A DNA stretch of 64,000 nt from Euglena gracilis. Its lineage: Eukaryota; Euglenida; Euglenophyceae; Euglenales. The translations under genes and the position numbers were made by a program. Within the stretch, counting starts at the first letter, position 1. The number at the start of each line of letters is the position of its first letter. Shown piece after piece: positions 38,031-51,300 of this stretch. Where the stretch lies: contig CP154954.1 in the NCBI GenBank assembly GCA_039621445.1, forward strand, positions 19,702,642 to 19,766,641, read 5' to 3'. The notes beneath the pieces are model-generated. The model had not been told where the DNA came from and made no database searches. It saw nothing but the letters and a program-made list of their open reading frames with translations.

Positions 38031-38410
38031 AGGTTTGAAAATTGGTAGTTTTTAGGAGGGAGGTGGAAAATAACGAAGGTCAAAAAAAGCGGACCAAATT
38101 TTGGCACAGTCAAAAATTTACTGACATTTTTTCTCTTGGAAATTTTTTGGATTTTCAAAGGCTTTTTTTTTGCTTCAAAAAACACTCAAAATCAAATGTT
38201 TGAGAAAATGTTGAATTTTTGGAAGGTGTGAAAAAATGGGGTTTTGGGGGGGTTTGGGGGGGGACCTCCCATATGGGTCCCAAAACGGGTAAAAAAAAAA
38301 CACCCAGCGCCGAAGGCGCCAGAAAAAATTTTCGGGTTTCTGTGTATTGGGGGGGGGGTCCTTCCGGGGGAGGTCCTTAACTAAAAATAAATCCCGTCCC
38401 TTACGGACCG
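38030..38410. repeat. Direct repeat pair, copy B, with hairpin and G tract
   Basis: Partner of 36,540-36,810. It is followed by the hairpin GCGCCGAAGGCGCC (38,307-38,320) and a GGTCCTTAACTAAAAATAAA motif similar to GGTCCTTAAGC at 36,390. Confidence 0.75.
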
Positions 38411-38619
38411 CCCTGCCCCCATAGGGTTTCAGAAATTCCTGTACAGCCCTGGAAAAGGGAGCAAGGGAATAATCATGCAGAACCCGTGACAAACCATCCA
38501 TATTCCAGGAACAAAAGGGAAAAAATATACCATTAGTGAATAACCAAACTCCAACCTGACCAAACCACCAAACTAAACTAAACTAACCAATCAAATCCCA
38601 AATAAGTGAATGGGCAATG

Positions 38620-39920
38620 CTGGATAAATGCACAGATGGGTGGGAAAAAAGAACCACCACAAAAAAAATAAACTCCTTTTGCAGACATTTTTACAGGCCT
38701 TCGAGGGTCATCGATTTGGACTAGCTAAGAAGGCTATTGTTGAGCATTTAATCTCAAATCCCCATAATTGCGATTTTAAGTTGGCAATTGTCCACTTGTT
38801 GGGGAGCCATCAGAGTTGTTACAAGAGGTTTGCTTCAACGGTCTGGATTGTTCGCTGAACTGGGTAACACACAAAGTTGGAAGAGAAGGAGGCTGGCGAG
38901 TTTGACGCATATGTTTGCTGTGAAAAAGAACGAATGGTTGAGGTGCAACATCAACTAGGGCCAGTCATCTGCGTCAAGTCCATCTGCTTGAGACAACGAG
39001 TGAGTGATTGAGTGAGTAGGGTCAGCAGCACTATTTGTTCGCCAATCCCGCTTTATAGAAACATACCTGCAGCAGGGGTGCAGCGGGGCTGGTCAACGTA
39101 ACTTAACTGTCAGCTTCCCCAGGCTGGTGTGCACAATCCATTTGGCTCCAAAAGGAAACAATCTTTACACGATGTGTGGTTATCTGTAAACAAAAGCAGT
39201 GGGAAAGATCTGGACAAATTTTCTCCCAGGGTCGACTTGCAGCATCTTTTTGTTACAAAGTTTTCTCCAATGGCAAAGTTTCAGGCAGAAGCCGATCTCA
39301 TGCCAGGAGAAAGTATGATTAAAGCAAGAGAAAATCCAACTCAACTCCAAGGTTGGATCCAGGGGTGATTCAAAACTTTTCCGGGAAGTGCCTTGGCCAC
39401 GTTTCATTTCCTTGGCCCGACCCCACCACCTGCCAAGGCAGGCACTCCCCACATGGGCTGTCCAGCCTTACATCAGACATTTTTCCCTGTTGACTGAGAA
39501 ACATCGCATGCTTGCTTCCTCGAAGCACGTATCCTTCCTGTGTTCACCTTTTCAACAATTTATCGGAGCTTGATGGGAAAAAAGGAGTAGCTGGTATCCA
39601 AAGTCACAAAGTATTTGCATGCAGAGAGGCATATGCATACACCCACACCTTGCCACGACGTATCCCATTGATTTGAAATCGACCATCTTTCTCACTAAGG
39701 CAACCCTTGTGGAGATCTAGAGAATATGAGATTGAAGAACAATCAGCTTTCTCCACCTGGCCTTTGCAAAACTCAATGTACAGAATATTTTGCAAAATTG
39801 GCTGGAAAGCAATGAGGCCATCTCTTATGGGTGCTAACGTCCATCGTGCTGTTTACCGCAGTGCACATTTGAAAAAGAATACTGGATGTGTTGAAACCTC
39901 GACCATCTGACCTGTGATTG
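38620..39920 (+). other. Possible degraded coding sequence, family unknown
   Basis: Plus-strand frames at 38,690-38,858 (EGHRFGLAKKAIVEHLISN), 39,129-39,368 and 39,707-39,910 have less repeat-like composition than their surroundings. They lack recognisable motifs or linked splice sites. They may be fragments of an old mobile element. I cannot assign a function. Confidence 0.15.
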
Positions 39921-40579
39921 GAGGGTGCACTCAAAAGACGGGCTGACTTACCCCCCCCCCCATTGTTTCACTGTGCATGAGCTCTTTTCCCATCTGGGAC
40001 GTCCATTGTGAATCATCCCCTGCCGTCACCCAAACAGAGTCTGGAAAGGGGGAAACGCTTTTTTTGAGGGTGAATCACCCAGTGTTGTGCAGATCATGGG
40101 TAGGATCCCCGACGCAGGAAGGGGGGGGGGTCCTGTTGGGTCGACCGACTCGGTCAACCCAACAGTCTAATGAACAAATAGCCCATATTTTGAAATTTTT
40201 AAAAGGGTCAAAAAATGACCAAAATCGTATAAAGACGACCAGAAATAAGAATTCTGTTAATGTTGGTTAGAATATATGTCCATCTGTTGAAAACCCTTGC
40301 TATTGATCGAGAGGCAACATCGCAACTGAACTGTGGAATCTGACAATCGGCGATTACAGATTTGATTTTTTGTAAAGTTTTTGGAACATGCAATCACCAA
40401 GAATAAGAGTACTCTGGATCGTGGCTGAAATACGTGGCAATCTGTCAGAAGCCCTTGAGAACAAATCAAGGGGCGACATGTTCTGTAATTCAAAATTTTA
40501 GAAAATGATACCCAAATTCCTTAAATGCCCAAAAATGAACAAAGTATGTTGTGTAGCCACCAATTTCCTTTCGTTTCTG

Positions 40580-40935
40580 AGCTTTTCGAAGGACCCGAAT
40601 AATAAAAATTCTTGTGCAACTCAACCATTTTGGGGGGGGGGCAAATCCGTTTCTGTTCGAGGGCCCCAAATAACAAAATCCCTTGTGTTTCCAACCCATT
40701 TTGGTGGGGGGGAGGGGAATCCCTTTTGTTACTCAACTGTCCAGGGACTCAAAAAAAAACAGAATACCTTGTGTGACCTACCCATTTTAGGGAACAAATC
40801 CCTTTTGTTGCTCAAGTGTTCGAGAGCCCAAAAAATAGCTAAATCCCTTGCGTTACCAAGTTGTTTTGGGGGGGGGGGCAAAACCCTTTTGTTGCTCAAC
40901 TGTTAAAGGGCCAAATCCCTTGTGTTGCCCACCCG
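40580..40935. repeat. ~90-bp satellite array
   Basis: Four to five units each contain CCCTTTTGTTGCTCAACTGT, then GGGCC, then AAATCCCTTGTG, then a G run. Same family as 9,290-9,710. The frames here are repeat translations. Confidence 0.85.
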
Positions 40936-43620
40936 TTTTCAATATTCAATTCGAGAGTTGCCGCATAAGTGGGAGTCATGACAAATTGCAACCCCAAAAT
41001 TGGAACTCGAAGTTTTTTGTGGCCGTTTTGCGTGTTTCCAAAATTATGTGGTCTTGTTTTTACTTCCATGAAGGCAGATTTTGGGATGCTGATTGGAAAC
41101 GGCACCTCAATGAATCAATTTTTCCTTTTTTGCTTGCCCTTTGTTCAGGCATCATGGAGAACATTCCATTTCAGTTGAAACAAGCCTCAAAAGCATCGAG
41201 GCTGTGTCCTCACCTTTGGCATTTTTGCTGTGGTTGCCTGGGCCTCATTTCATGCGTCATCAAACCTGCAGGTTGGCATTGCCTTCTACTGCCGCCTCCC
41301 TGTTGCTCCATTTTAACGATGGAGGGTGTTGGGGTCGCACGGGGGGGGGGGGGGATCGTGGGAGAAGGGTCGCGGGTGGGAAACGGGTTTTCACGACGTC
41401 ACACATGACATCCGCGACGTCATTTTTTCCATCTAATTTTGTGCCCCAATTGGGAATTTGCATATCATTTCGGCCAAAAATAATTAGGAATTTGTGACAA
41501 TTTTGCAGTTTCATTCCCAATTTAGGGGCAATTCCGAATTTATGTGAGTTTTTTTTACACTTTTTGGAAGCTCGAAGGTCGCAGGTCGCAGGGGTGGGAG
41601 GTCGATAAAAAGAATGACCAAAATTGGTGATTTTGCACATTTGTTCCGAATTTGACCAAAAATTATATTTTTTGAGGCATTTTGGCCCATTTCAAGTTCA
41701 CTCTTGCGATCAAGGGAAATTTGGTCTCGTGATTTTCTTGACGGTTTTTTTGGCCGTTTTTCAAACAAAGCATAACAACTTTTTTTTAAAAAGGTGACGT
41801 GGTCTGGCTGTGGACCACCTCATAGTTGTAATGGGAGTGGGGGTCCATCCAGATGACGCATTTTTTCGTGAATTGCCCACTTTTTGAACATTTTTGCAAT
41901 TTTTTTTGCAATTTTGCAATTTTTTTTGCATTTTTTTTGAGACTGACATATTCCTCATCATTCCATATAATATTGCATCGTGGGATGCCAAAAATGGCCA
42001 CTCTGGGGGCGGACACTTTGGGGGGGGGGGGGTCAAATTTTGGCTTTCAGCGCCTTTGGCACCGAAGGAAAGCCACTTTGAGAGGTCCCGAGCGAGAAAT
42101 TGGCCATAGACTTTTTGGTGGGTGCTAGCACTGCCTCACCCCCCCCCTCAAAGTGTCCCCACTCCCAAAGTGGCAAAAAAAATTTGGCAAATTTTGGGTT
42201 ACCACCCCAAAATGGCCATTTTCCTTCAGCGCCTTTGGCGCTGATGGCCAAAATTTAACCCCCCAAACTGCCCCCTCCCCCCCAGAGTGGCTGTTTTGGG
42301 GTCCCACGATGCCTGGATGGTGGCCTACGGGGGGGGAGGTGAGGGTAGTCGCTGGCGTCCATGATCTGTACCGACTGCAGTACCGACTGCGGTAGCTAGC
42401 GACTAGTGACCCCCTCTGCGGACTAGTCGCCAGCGACCATTGATGGTCGCAAGCAACTGGTCTCTGTCCACAAATAATCTGTCTTTGAAAAGTGAAAGAA
42501 CAAGGCCCGAAACCAAGTTAAACTATTTCAGAAGGTCCATGTTGGGGGTCAATATGCAAAAACTTCAAAATGAAACCTTCCATTTTAAAATTTTCTCTAC
42601 AGATCATCAGGACAGTAATTTTGCAACACCGGGAATCTTGTTATTTTACAGCCCTCGAACAGTTGAGAAAGAACATTGCTTCATTGTGTTCACCCTTGGG
42701 CAACAGCATTTACCAATTGGCAACACGGTAGCCAACCAGCGTTTACCCACGGCAACCCTGCCTTGCACACACAAAGATATTTTGTCGATGGAAGCCCCCC
42801 CCGGACTTAGGACAAAGCCGGTGACCCCCTACGATGGTCAGCTACGGCATCACTAGGACCTTGGTTAAGCTGCAGAGTGGAAGCTTTTTAGACACTTGTG
42901 AGGGGGGGAAAGGCCACACCAGCATGGCGCATGACATTTGAAAAACACTTATTAAATACAAAAAAATAATGGGGGCAACTTCAGGCAAAAAAAAGGCAAA
43001 TGTACCCAGAAAATGTGAAACAATCAGCACCAAGAAAACACATTGCTTGGCACCAAGAGTCCGTTGTTTCGACTCAGCGAAGAAAACACAGTTCCTTGAA
43101 AACATATGCAGATAATTTCCAACATCAACCACAAGTTAAAAAAAAAATCCCTGGTTGAAAGAAGGCCTGGAGAAAACCCTGATTGAAAGAAAAAAACCCA
43201 AAATCCCAAAAAAAAACTGCACAAAGCTGTGTTGACGACCCCCCTGGATTCCAGCTGGGAGGCTGGAAAAATTGGGTTGGCTGAAAAAAGGATGGTGGCT
43301 GACTCCCTCCTCCCATGGGGATGCATGGGGATGGGGGTCGAAACTGGTGCCAAGAAAAATCGAAACTACAAAAAAAAAACCCAAAAAAAACTGCCAATAA
43401 TGCAAAAAAAAATTTGAGAGGGGGTCCAGCCAGCCAGCAGCCACTACCCAGTCAACAACCTTTTTCCAGCCTCGAGGGACCCCCCTCAAACCCATCAACG
43501 AGTTAGATTCATTTCCAGCCGCCCTTTGGGTAGCTGAACACTAACGGATTTTCGCTTTTGGGGTACAAAATGGGCCAAAGATGACTGGCCAGGGCAACGT
43601 TGGGGTGCAAAGGGGGGACA
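40936..43620. other. No gene recognised
   Basis: Mixed AT-rich sequence with several hairpins (CAGCGCCTTTGGCGCTG near 42,228) and a CTAGCGACTAGTGACC...GTCGCCAGCGACC cluster near 42,400. No convincing exon. Confidence 0.45.
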
Positions 43621-43634
43621 AATTTCAAAAGCAG

Positions 43635-43728
43635 CGCAGGGTTAGAGTTTGGACTGTGCAGCCTGAGTTTGGCCTAACTCCGTTGCCTGATCCCCACCTG
43701 CGAGTTAGACCTGTACCTCTAACCCAGC
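43635..43728. repeat. Foldback GGGTTAGAG element
   Basis: GGGTTAGAG near the left is answered by CTCTAACCC near the right, with GAGTTTGGCCTAACTC in between. It resembles the foldback core at 14,058-14,162. Confidence 0.5.
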
Positions 43729-44254
43729 CCCCAAAACAACAGGGCGGGCCGACCGTTCAGCGCATTTATCTTTCTTTCCCCCTTCCTGCCTACCTGCCTG
43801 CCGCCTTTGGGAATTGAGAGGATGGCTGTGGGAGAGTGTAAGGCCAAGCTCAGGCGGCTCAGTCCTAACCCTCCCAACGCCTTCAATGGTGATCTTTTAA
43901 AATCAAATTCAGACTATTTCAAGACTGCCATTTTGCAGCGAGGGATTATTACGTGTTTTAAGGAACCCAAAAAAAACTTGTTCCGGCAACATTTGAGCCA
44001 GTGAACACATACTTGCTTGACTTCAAAAGGGCAGTTGGAGATTCGGCCATACTCGTGCCAGCAAACCTTTTTCCAACTGGACGAAATGAATATAATAATG
44101 AACAGGAAATCCCTTCTGAGTCTTTTGAGGAACTACCCAGTTTCTGTTGGACATAACAAGGCAAAGAGGAGCATGCATGCCATTCTTGAAGGGATGAATC
44201 AGAAAACATGATAAAGAAAGTAAAGTTGCATCCATTGGAAGTGTTCAACAAGGA

Positions 44255-44359
44255 AAAAGTTTCCAGCTCGTCTTTCAGGAGCTGCTCGTAAGTTTCGAAT
44301 GCATCCAACAGTCTTTGTCGGGCTGCGGGAAATGATGCACACGCCCCGAGAAAGCCACC
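44255..44359 (-). CDS. Candidate exon, family unknown
   Basis: The acceptor CTCTCTCCACAG is followed by GFLGACASFPAARQRLLDAF, then ETYEQLLKDELETF. The composition and amphipathic helix look real. The donor is unclear. A second open frame (WLSRGVCII...) would be in phase with the candidate exon at 44,986-45,100, so the frame is not settled. Confidence 0.3.
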
Positions 44360-44985
44360 TGTGGAGAGAGGGAGAGAGAGGGGGGATTTGCCACACCCGA
44401 CGTTCCTGCCTCCTTTTTTGCACGCAACAGGTACCACAGCCCTGAACTCTTAACAGGGGCATGTCCCCCCTGATACCCTTTGGCCCAGACCCTTGGCCGG
44501 GTCTGGAAGAATGGAGCAACAAACAATCAGTCAAACAAGAAAGCCCATTACACACTGTGCAGCAATGTGATGTGGGGCAAAGATGCATTAACTAAAACCT
44601 TCCAATCGCAAAATGAGCTGGGAATTGAAAAAAAGACAGCACTAGAGATTCGGAGATGCAAATCGAATCATTAATTATCTATTAATTATCTCAAGAGAGG
44701 TAAAAATGTGGTGTCAACTTGCACAGCCAGCCCTCTGTGTCGTGCTGTGCTTGATGCGCGTTTCACTGTGAACTGTTGAAACTCTTGCTTTAAAAACACA
44801 CCACTATGACGACAAGTGTTACCCCCAAAAACATAAAGCTCCTTGCCCACAATGAGGGGTTGTTTACAGGTAAACTTTTTGGGACATGGGATGCCCTCTA
44901 TGGGCTTTGACTCCTAATTGAGGTAAATTTGCACTCCATACCAATTCTCACCTGTGCAACTTTCAATTTTATTCCCCAATTATTC

Positions 44986-45100
44986 ACCTGTGAGAATCTG
45001 ACTTCCACACATGAGAGATTTGTGCCTTGCTTTCAACATCAACCTCGGAGGCTTTGGAGAGGTTCAATAAGTCTGACGAGGACTTTGCCATGCTGACGGG
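44986..45100 (-). CDS. Candidate first exon, family unknown
   Basis: The minus strand shows MAKSSSDLLNLSKASEVDV, then ESKAQISHVWKSDSH, and a good donor CACAG|GTGAAT. The Met could be a start. No family is recognised. It may belong with 44,255-44,359. Confidence 0.3.
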
Positions 45101-45367
45101 GTGAGTCAGCCCACCGGGGGGGGGGGGTCCCTGTGGCGGAAAGGGAAATTTATCAAAGGCAAAGGCAAGCAAAGGCATATTGAGGGGGTCAGACCCTAGG
45201 TTTACCTCCTTTACGTTAGGGTGTTGGGGATTCATATTACAACTAACACTCACAGATTTGGCAGGAAATCCCAAAATTTTGGGACTTCCTGCCAAAATTG
45301 TTGACCACATTTCCCATTATTTGGGCTCTTTTGCATATATGGCACAAAATGGGGCCCCCATACCTGG

Positions 45368-45514
45368 GGTATGGGGGTGGTATGGGGTATGGGGTATGGG
45401 GTATGGGGTATGGGGTATGGGGTATGGGGTATGGGGTATGGGGTATGGGGTATGGGGTATGGGGTGAGGGGTATGGGGTATGGGGTATGGGGTATGGGGT
45501 ATGGGGTATGGGGA
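45368..45514. repeat. (TATGGGG)n array 1
   Basis: About 20 tandem copies of the 7-mer GGGGTAT with one GGGGTGA variant. It begins with GGGGGTGGTATGG. Confidence 0.97.
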
Positions 45515-45634
45515 AAAAGGTGAGGATTATTTTTTTGCCGGGGGGGTCCGGGGGGGGGGGGTACAGTTTCATACGTTGCGCAATTAGCTTGCAAAAGAGG
45601 TCCGTGATTAAGATGAGGTTTATTTTGGGGTTAT

Positions 45635-45765
45635 TGGGGTATGGGGTATGGGGTATGGGGTATGGGGTATGGGGTATGGGGTATGGGGTATGGGGTATGG
45701 GGTATGGGGTATGGGGTATGGGGTATGGGGTATGGGGGTGGTATGGGGGTGAGGTATGGGGTCCC
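45635..45765. repeat. (TATGGGG)n array 2
   Basis: About 16 copies in the same orientation. Both arrays sit next to the sequence TTTCATACGTTGC...TTAGCTTGCAAAAGAGGTCC, which recurs at 45,570 and 45,767, so the whole unit (about 200 bases) is duplicated. Confidence 0.97.
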
Positions 45766-45779
45766 TTTCATACGTTGCC

Positions 45780-48700
45780 TTAGCTTGCAAAAGAGGTCCT
45801 GATTGAAGGAAAATGGGGTATTATGGGTTTGGGGTATTAAATTTTTGAGATTTGTCCATGACTCCTCTTTTGCCAAAACGCCTGGAACCTTTCGTCAAAA
45901 TCTTAGGCTGGTGGGCAAATTTTTGAGATTCAGTTGCACAGACTTTCATACTTGGCGGTCATAATTTTTGGGACGTTTTGCAAAAGCTCTTTGAATCCAA
46001 CAATTTATGGGGTGTGCAATCTTTGAACAAACCGGTGCAACCCCACAGCTCTTTGGAGCAACACAGCTGCTGCAAATGAGATCACACCCGGTCGAAATGG
46101 ACCATGAAAGAACCCTCACCCCCCAAAGTCCCCCCCCCAAAGTGGCCAAAAACTTTTCGCCAAATTTTGGCTTAACCCCCTCAAAGGAGTCATTTGCCTT
46201 CGACGCCAAAGGCCATAATGGGATTCGTCATGACTTTTCTTGTTTGGCAAATTCTGAAATCTTTGAAATGGACGTTCTTGGGGGGGCCCTTTTTGCATCC
46301 TTGCCGAAATTCGCCCATCTTGTCCCGGAGGCTGAAAGCCAATTAGGTGGGGGGCAAATTGGGGGGAGTGAGGGTAATGTGTTTTTCGGTGATTTGTTGT
46401 CAAAAATGGGTATTTTAGGCAAGTGGACACAAAATCTTTCCACTCGCTAGCCCTCTGATTGCGGACCCCCTCCCCCCCCCGGGACTCCATCCTGAGTCCT
46501 GTGTTTAAAATGCAGTCCTCCAGTTTGCCCTCGGTCAGACGGCGATAACACCCCCTTGGTCTATGGGTTGCGTATGAAACACTCAGCCCGGCATAGCTGG
46601 TGTATTTTGTGTGTTTTTTAAAAAAGAACGTTTTTGTGGGTTTTTTTGAAAAAAGAGAAAACTGTTTGAAAAACAAAGGGGAAAACAATGAGACAGATTC
46701 CCCTTGATCGCAAAGGTTATATCAAAATGGACCAAAATGCTTCAAAATTCTTGGTGAAAATCCACACAAAAATCACTGATTTTGATCACTTTTGATAGAT
46801 TTTCTTGTCAAAACCATGTCTGGGGGCTCCGGCTTCACGCCCAAACCGGCGTCTGGGAAGCGGCGTGAAGCTGGCGTCTGGGGGATCAAAAATAATGCCA
46901 AAACGTGTCCAAAATGCTTTGGTAAACATATCTGAGAAATTTTGGGGGGTCTTCGGCCAGGCACCGGCTTCACGCCCGAACCGTCGTCTGGGACACAATT
47001 CTCGGGTTGGAAACCATCCAAATTTTGCCTTGACATGGTCTATAGATGTAAAAAAAAGGCTTGTATTTGAAATCAAAAAAAATTGCCCACAACCCTCAGT
47101 GGTGTTTTTTTTGTTTTTGATGTTTTTCTAAAAATATTTTTGGAGAAAAAACTTTCTGGGCTTCGTCTTAAACGAGCTGCCAGCTGTGCCAGCGTTGGAT
47201 GGACAGGCATTCCAGAAACACTGCAGGCAGAGGGAAACAAAAAAAAAATGGCAAGTCCCAAAAACCTGCAAAAAAGTTCCAAAACTGCCAGACCACGGAG
47301 TACCAAACGTCTGACAAAACAGTTCAGAATATCTTCAAAAAGGTTCCAAAACTTTTGGCAAAGTGTGCAAAATTATGGCAAAAAGCACACAAATATTTTC
47401 AAAAGAAGTATTTGGCAAAAGTGCCAAAAATTATGGCAAAACATCACAGAAGCTGTGAGTGTTAGGTGTAATTGTAAGACCATAGATTTGGGTGTGTGGT
47501 TTTATATTTTAGGAGTTCTTATCTCTTTGGTGAGAACAAAGCTTACCACCAAGGAAAGGGAGTGCCAACCCCTAGTCCGGGTAGTACCGCCACATTATCA
47601 CACATTTCTTCAATTGGCTTGCAATTGGATCTTGGATTTCCAAAAACCAAAGACCAACTAATAGTTATCGTCCGAGATCACGATGAATTGTTCGCCTGCT
47701 CAAAACGATTAATTGGCACAACCCTCCGGTGCGCATTGTGGCTGTTTTTCTGTGCCTGTTATCCCTCCTTTTGGCCTGGCGCTGTTTTTCACCTGTGTCC
47801 CTTTTTGTCTTTGTACATGAACGTGGCCGGAGCTTGGCAGCGTTTACCTTGTTTACTGCGCCGGCCACCAAGCAGCTGCCAGGCACATACTCCACTTTAG
47901 TTAGGGGGGTCTCCTTCACCGGTTACTGGAGTCCACGACCCCAGCAGGTGTGGTTCCCAACTCAGTGGACGGGTCCACTCAATTGGGAAAAACTAAGGCC
48001 CAGAGGCACCTCCTGGGTGGCTGTGTCCCACAAGCACACCCACTCGGAACCCGGTCAGGCACCCCCCCTTCCTGGGGGGAAAAGCGAACCTAATTTCAGC
48101 TGCCCACCCCACTGGGTCTCCGTCACCGCTCCCAGCCGGCTACTCCAGTCTGCAACCCTCCCGACCCCTCGCAATAATGCCAACCCCCCCCCAACCGGCA
48201 GGCTCGCCATGGCGTGCCGACCCCCCCTTAGTTCTAACACAATGGCTCGAAATCTCAATCAACAATAGATGATAATATATGATCATTGAAAAAATCAATG
48301 CCAGACAAAAACTGAAAATTGAAATATGAAGGACCTTTCACATGAAAAAAAAATCTGCACAATGTAAAAAAGAAAAAAAGTACAAATGCATGCAAGCAAA
48401 AAAAGCTCAACAAGAAAACATAACCTCCCTGGGCAATCCTATTCCCAAAGGGGGGATGGGGGGATGGGGGAGTTTTTTAATGAAGACCGTGATAAAAAAA
48501 AGTGCTGACATATTTTTGCAAATGGGGGGAGGGGTGCGCAGGGTGAAAAAAAAATTCATCCCAGATGATTTTTTGCAACATTCCCAGCCTGACGGGACGG
48601 ATTTTCAAAAACTATCACATTTGCGACAAAAAATTCCTCTGGAGGAATTTTTTTTTTCAATTTTGGGTGAATTTGGGTTCAAATAATCAATTTTGGGGGG

Positions 48701-49360
48701 GAAAAAAGTTCAAAAATGCTCTTTTTTGTGGTCTTCTTCCCGTCATTTCCTTGTTTTTGTGTTTTGTTGCTTTTGGTGGCTTTCAAGATCCAGAAAAAAA
48801 ATGAAATTTTGGGCGGTTTTGGGCTGATTTTTTGAACGAAAAAGTCTCCAAATTTTTTTGCAAAGATGGCCTGGCATGGCGTGGCGAGGGGGTCCGAAAT
48901 GGGGAGAGGAAAAAAATGGACCTGAGTTGCTTGTCAACCGCAGGTTATCCGAAGAAGACCAAGATGAACGCTCGTAGGCAAGCCATGTGCTAGTTTTTTC
49001 CCATCCTCCGTGTGGTGACTTGTTGGGGTTTTCAATCTTGTTTCTTCTCCAAAGCACCCACGGTCGGTCAAGTGTGAGAATGTCCTTCTCAAGCACCCTA
49101 ACTTGAAACTTCACAAAACTTGGATCAAAGGCACAGTGTTGTGTGGTAGCCTGGGTGATCAGGGATGTAGGATTGTTTTTTTTTTGAGAATAACAATTAC
49201 CCCCCACCCCCACTCCTAAAACGGACCACCCCTCTTTAATGACCCAAGGCCTGACTGAGGGTCATTTTCTCTTGCCCATCTGACTTTTCCTTTGGATTTT
49301 GGATACTCCCCCAAATGGACCAAGTTTTGATTTCAACATTCCGAATAAAATTTCAGCAAC
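45780..49360. other. No gene recognised
   Basis: AT-rich. It includes local repeats such as GGCTTCACGCCCrAACCGkCGTCTGG (46,830 and 46,965) and AAAACTTTTGGCAAAG-type units (47,280-47,450). A plus-strand frame at 47,730-48,268 has a hydrophobic start but no family match and no splice context. Confidence 0.45.
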
Positions 49361-49365
49361 ATGCA

Positions 49366-49668
49366 CGGTGGCTTGGCCTGGTCCGGCCCGATGGCCCAGG
49401 GGCTCCGCCTTGCTAGCCCGGCCCGTCGGCCCAAAGGCAAGGTTCCCGGGCTGTTTTTAAACAAGTTGTTTAAAACAGGTTTTTTCCCCCCCCTATTTAT
49501 AGTGTTTTATCTAAAAAAACACCCTTATTCAAAACAAAAAACCGTTTTAAAACCGTTTTTTATTCATGATTTTTTTTTGCTTTGTTTTGAAGAAAAAAAA
49601 ACGGGAACCTTGCCCAAACCGGCTCGTCCTGGCGGCCCGAGAGCCCGGCACGGCCCGGAGCTTTACCT
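49366..49668. repeat. ~300-bp foldback element
   Basis: Left GGCCCAAAGGCAAGGTTCCCG pairs, apart from a few bases, with the inverse on the right (CGGGAACCTTGCCCAAACCG). Outside these are further matching GGCCCG-rich arms, and inside are AAACCGTTTTAAAACCGTTTT repeats. A large imperfect hairpin without coding capacity. Confidence 0.7.
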
Positions 49669-49679
49669 TTGGTCGCTTT

Positions 49680-51300
49680 GAGGAAGAAAATGGCAGAAAC
49701 CTTCAAAAATGTAGCAAAATGTCAAGCCCACGCCGGACGGGCTTGACTCCCCCCATAACGCCCCATATGCCCGTACCTCTCACTTTTTTTCCAACTCCCC
49801 ACCTCGCCTGAGATACGGCCATTTTTCTGCCAATTTCAGGCCGTTTTTTTTTGGCCAAAAAAATTGTGAAATGCCAAACATCTGGAACATGACACAAAAT
49901 AAAGCAAAATGTCCAGAGCCCTCGAAACACCCAATTAATTTCCCCGCAATCCACTAGCCCAAGACTGGCCAATTTACGCTCCAACACAGCATCTCATGTT
50001 TCAACTCTGTCGTTTTTGGCCATTTTTGGATCGAGAAATCAATTTCTTCAGTATTACCTAAAAATAATGGGGTATCAAAAGAAATGTCCGGCGACCGAAA
50101 AGAAAGCCCTAGGAACGCCCGACATGTCGTTTGTTCACTTTTGGACCTCCGCCTAGCAAAATGGGCTTAACTCGGGCCAGATGCAAAATAAAGATAAAAT
50201 ACAGTGTCTCATTTTGGGGAATGTGGGGATAACATTCCCCATAAGACAACTTCCCGGGGCGGGAGCCGGTTTGTACTGGAAACCGTTGTTCTCCCGAGCC
50301 AACCCCAAGAGGAGGGGCGGGGGGGGGGGTCAAAGGTTGGACCAGGAGGGTGGGAGAGCGGTGGAGTGGGTCAGGTAGGGTTGGTACCCCCGGAAGGGGT
50401 TTTGCTCGGGTTTCTGTGGATACGTTTTCTGTGACGTTTGCAACTGCCCTCCCAAGAACTCTCTAATGTATTGTTGGTGTGTCGACCTTGGAAGCATTTC
50501 CTTGAAGATCGTTTGCATTTTTGCATTTACAAACAAGATCCAACACGTCCATCACTGTTTCATTTGTGTTTTTTTTTGGTTTCAGATTTTCATTTGGTTA
50601 CCATACCTTCCTTTGTGATTGAAGCCCAGAAAGATATCACGGTTGTTCATTTCTTGAAAGAGAGATTTTGTTTGGACCAACTTTGAAGATTGTAAAGAAA
50701 CCGGAATTTCCAGGGCTTGGAAAAAAAAGGTCAACTTAAAACTTGCAAATGCAATCTTTCAACAAGGAACCAGATTTATGTGGCACTTGGACAGATGAGT
50801 CAGGACACTTTCAAGGAGCAACGCATCAAAACAGCATTGAAGCATCAACTCTGCAGAAGGGAGCCTTCGTGATTTTGAAAAAAGGATCTCATCTAGATTT
50901 TTCTTGATTCCCAAATACCTCTCGACTGGACTGAGGTTGAGGTTAGTGGGGAAAAACCTCAACCTGAACGCCAACAACCTCTACCTCAACCTCAACCCCA
51001 ATGAAACCGTCCAAATTCAGAAAATTGAACAAACAAAAAGCACTGATTAGACAATCCTTCCTCAAAAGAGATATGTGTGTGCACAAACCTGCAAGTTTTT
51101 GCACATCATATCTGAAAAATTGTGCAGGTTGGTGATTTCAAACTTGAGATAAATGACCAAATGCCCAATTTTTGAAAGATTCCAATAATTTGCCTCTCTT
51201 TGTACATTTTTCACATTTTTTTTGCCATTGAGTATTTTTCCTTCGAATTCAGACACAAACGTGACATTGAGGAAACATTGAGGCAAACTCAATCTCAACC
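49680..51300. other. No gene recognised
   Basis: AT-rich to mixed sequence. It includes CCTCAACCTCAACC-type short repeats (50,930-51,000 and 51,290-51,310). No exon is supported. Confidence 0.45.

Noticed and set aside
45243-45783. Gly/Trp/Tyr-rich and Pro/His-rich frames
   Set aside because: Translations of the TATGGGG arrays.
47729-48268. Plus-strand frame with hydrophobic N-terminus
   Set aside because: No family motif, no splice context, and later part is proline-rich low complexity.
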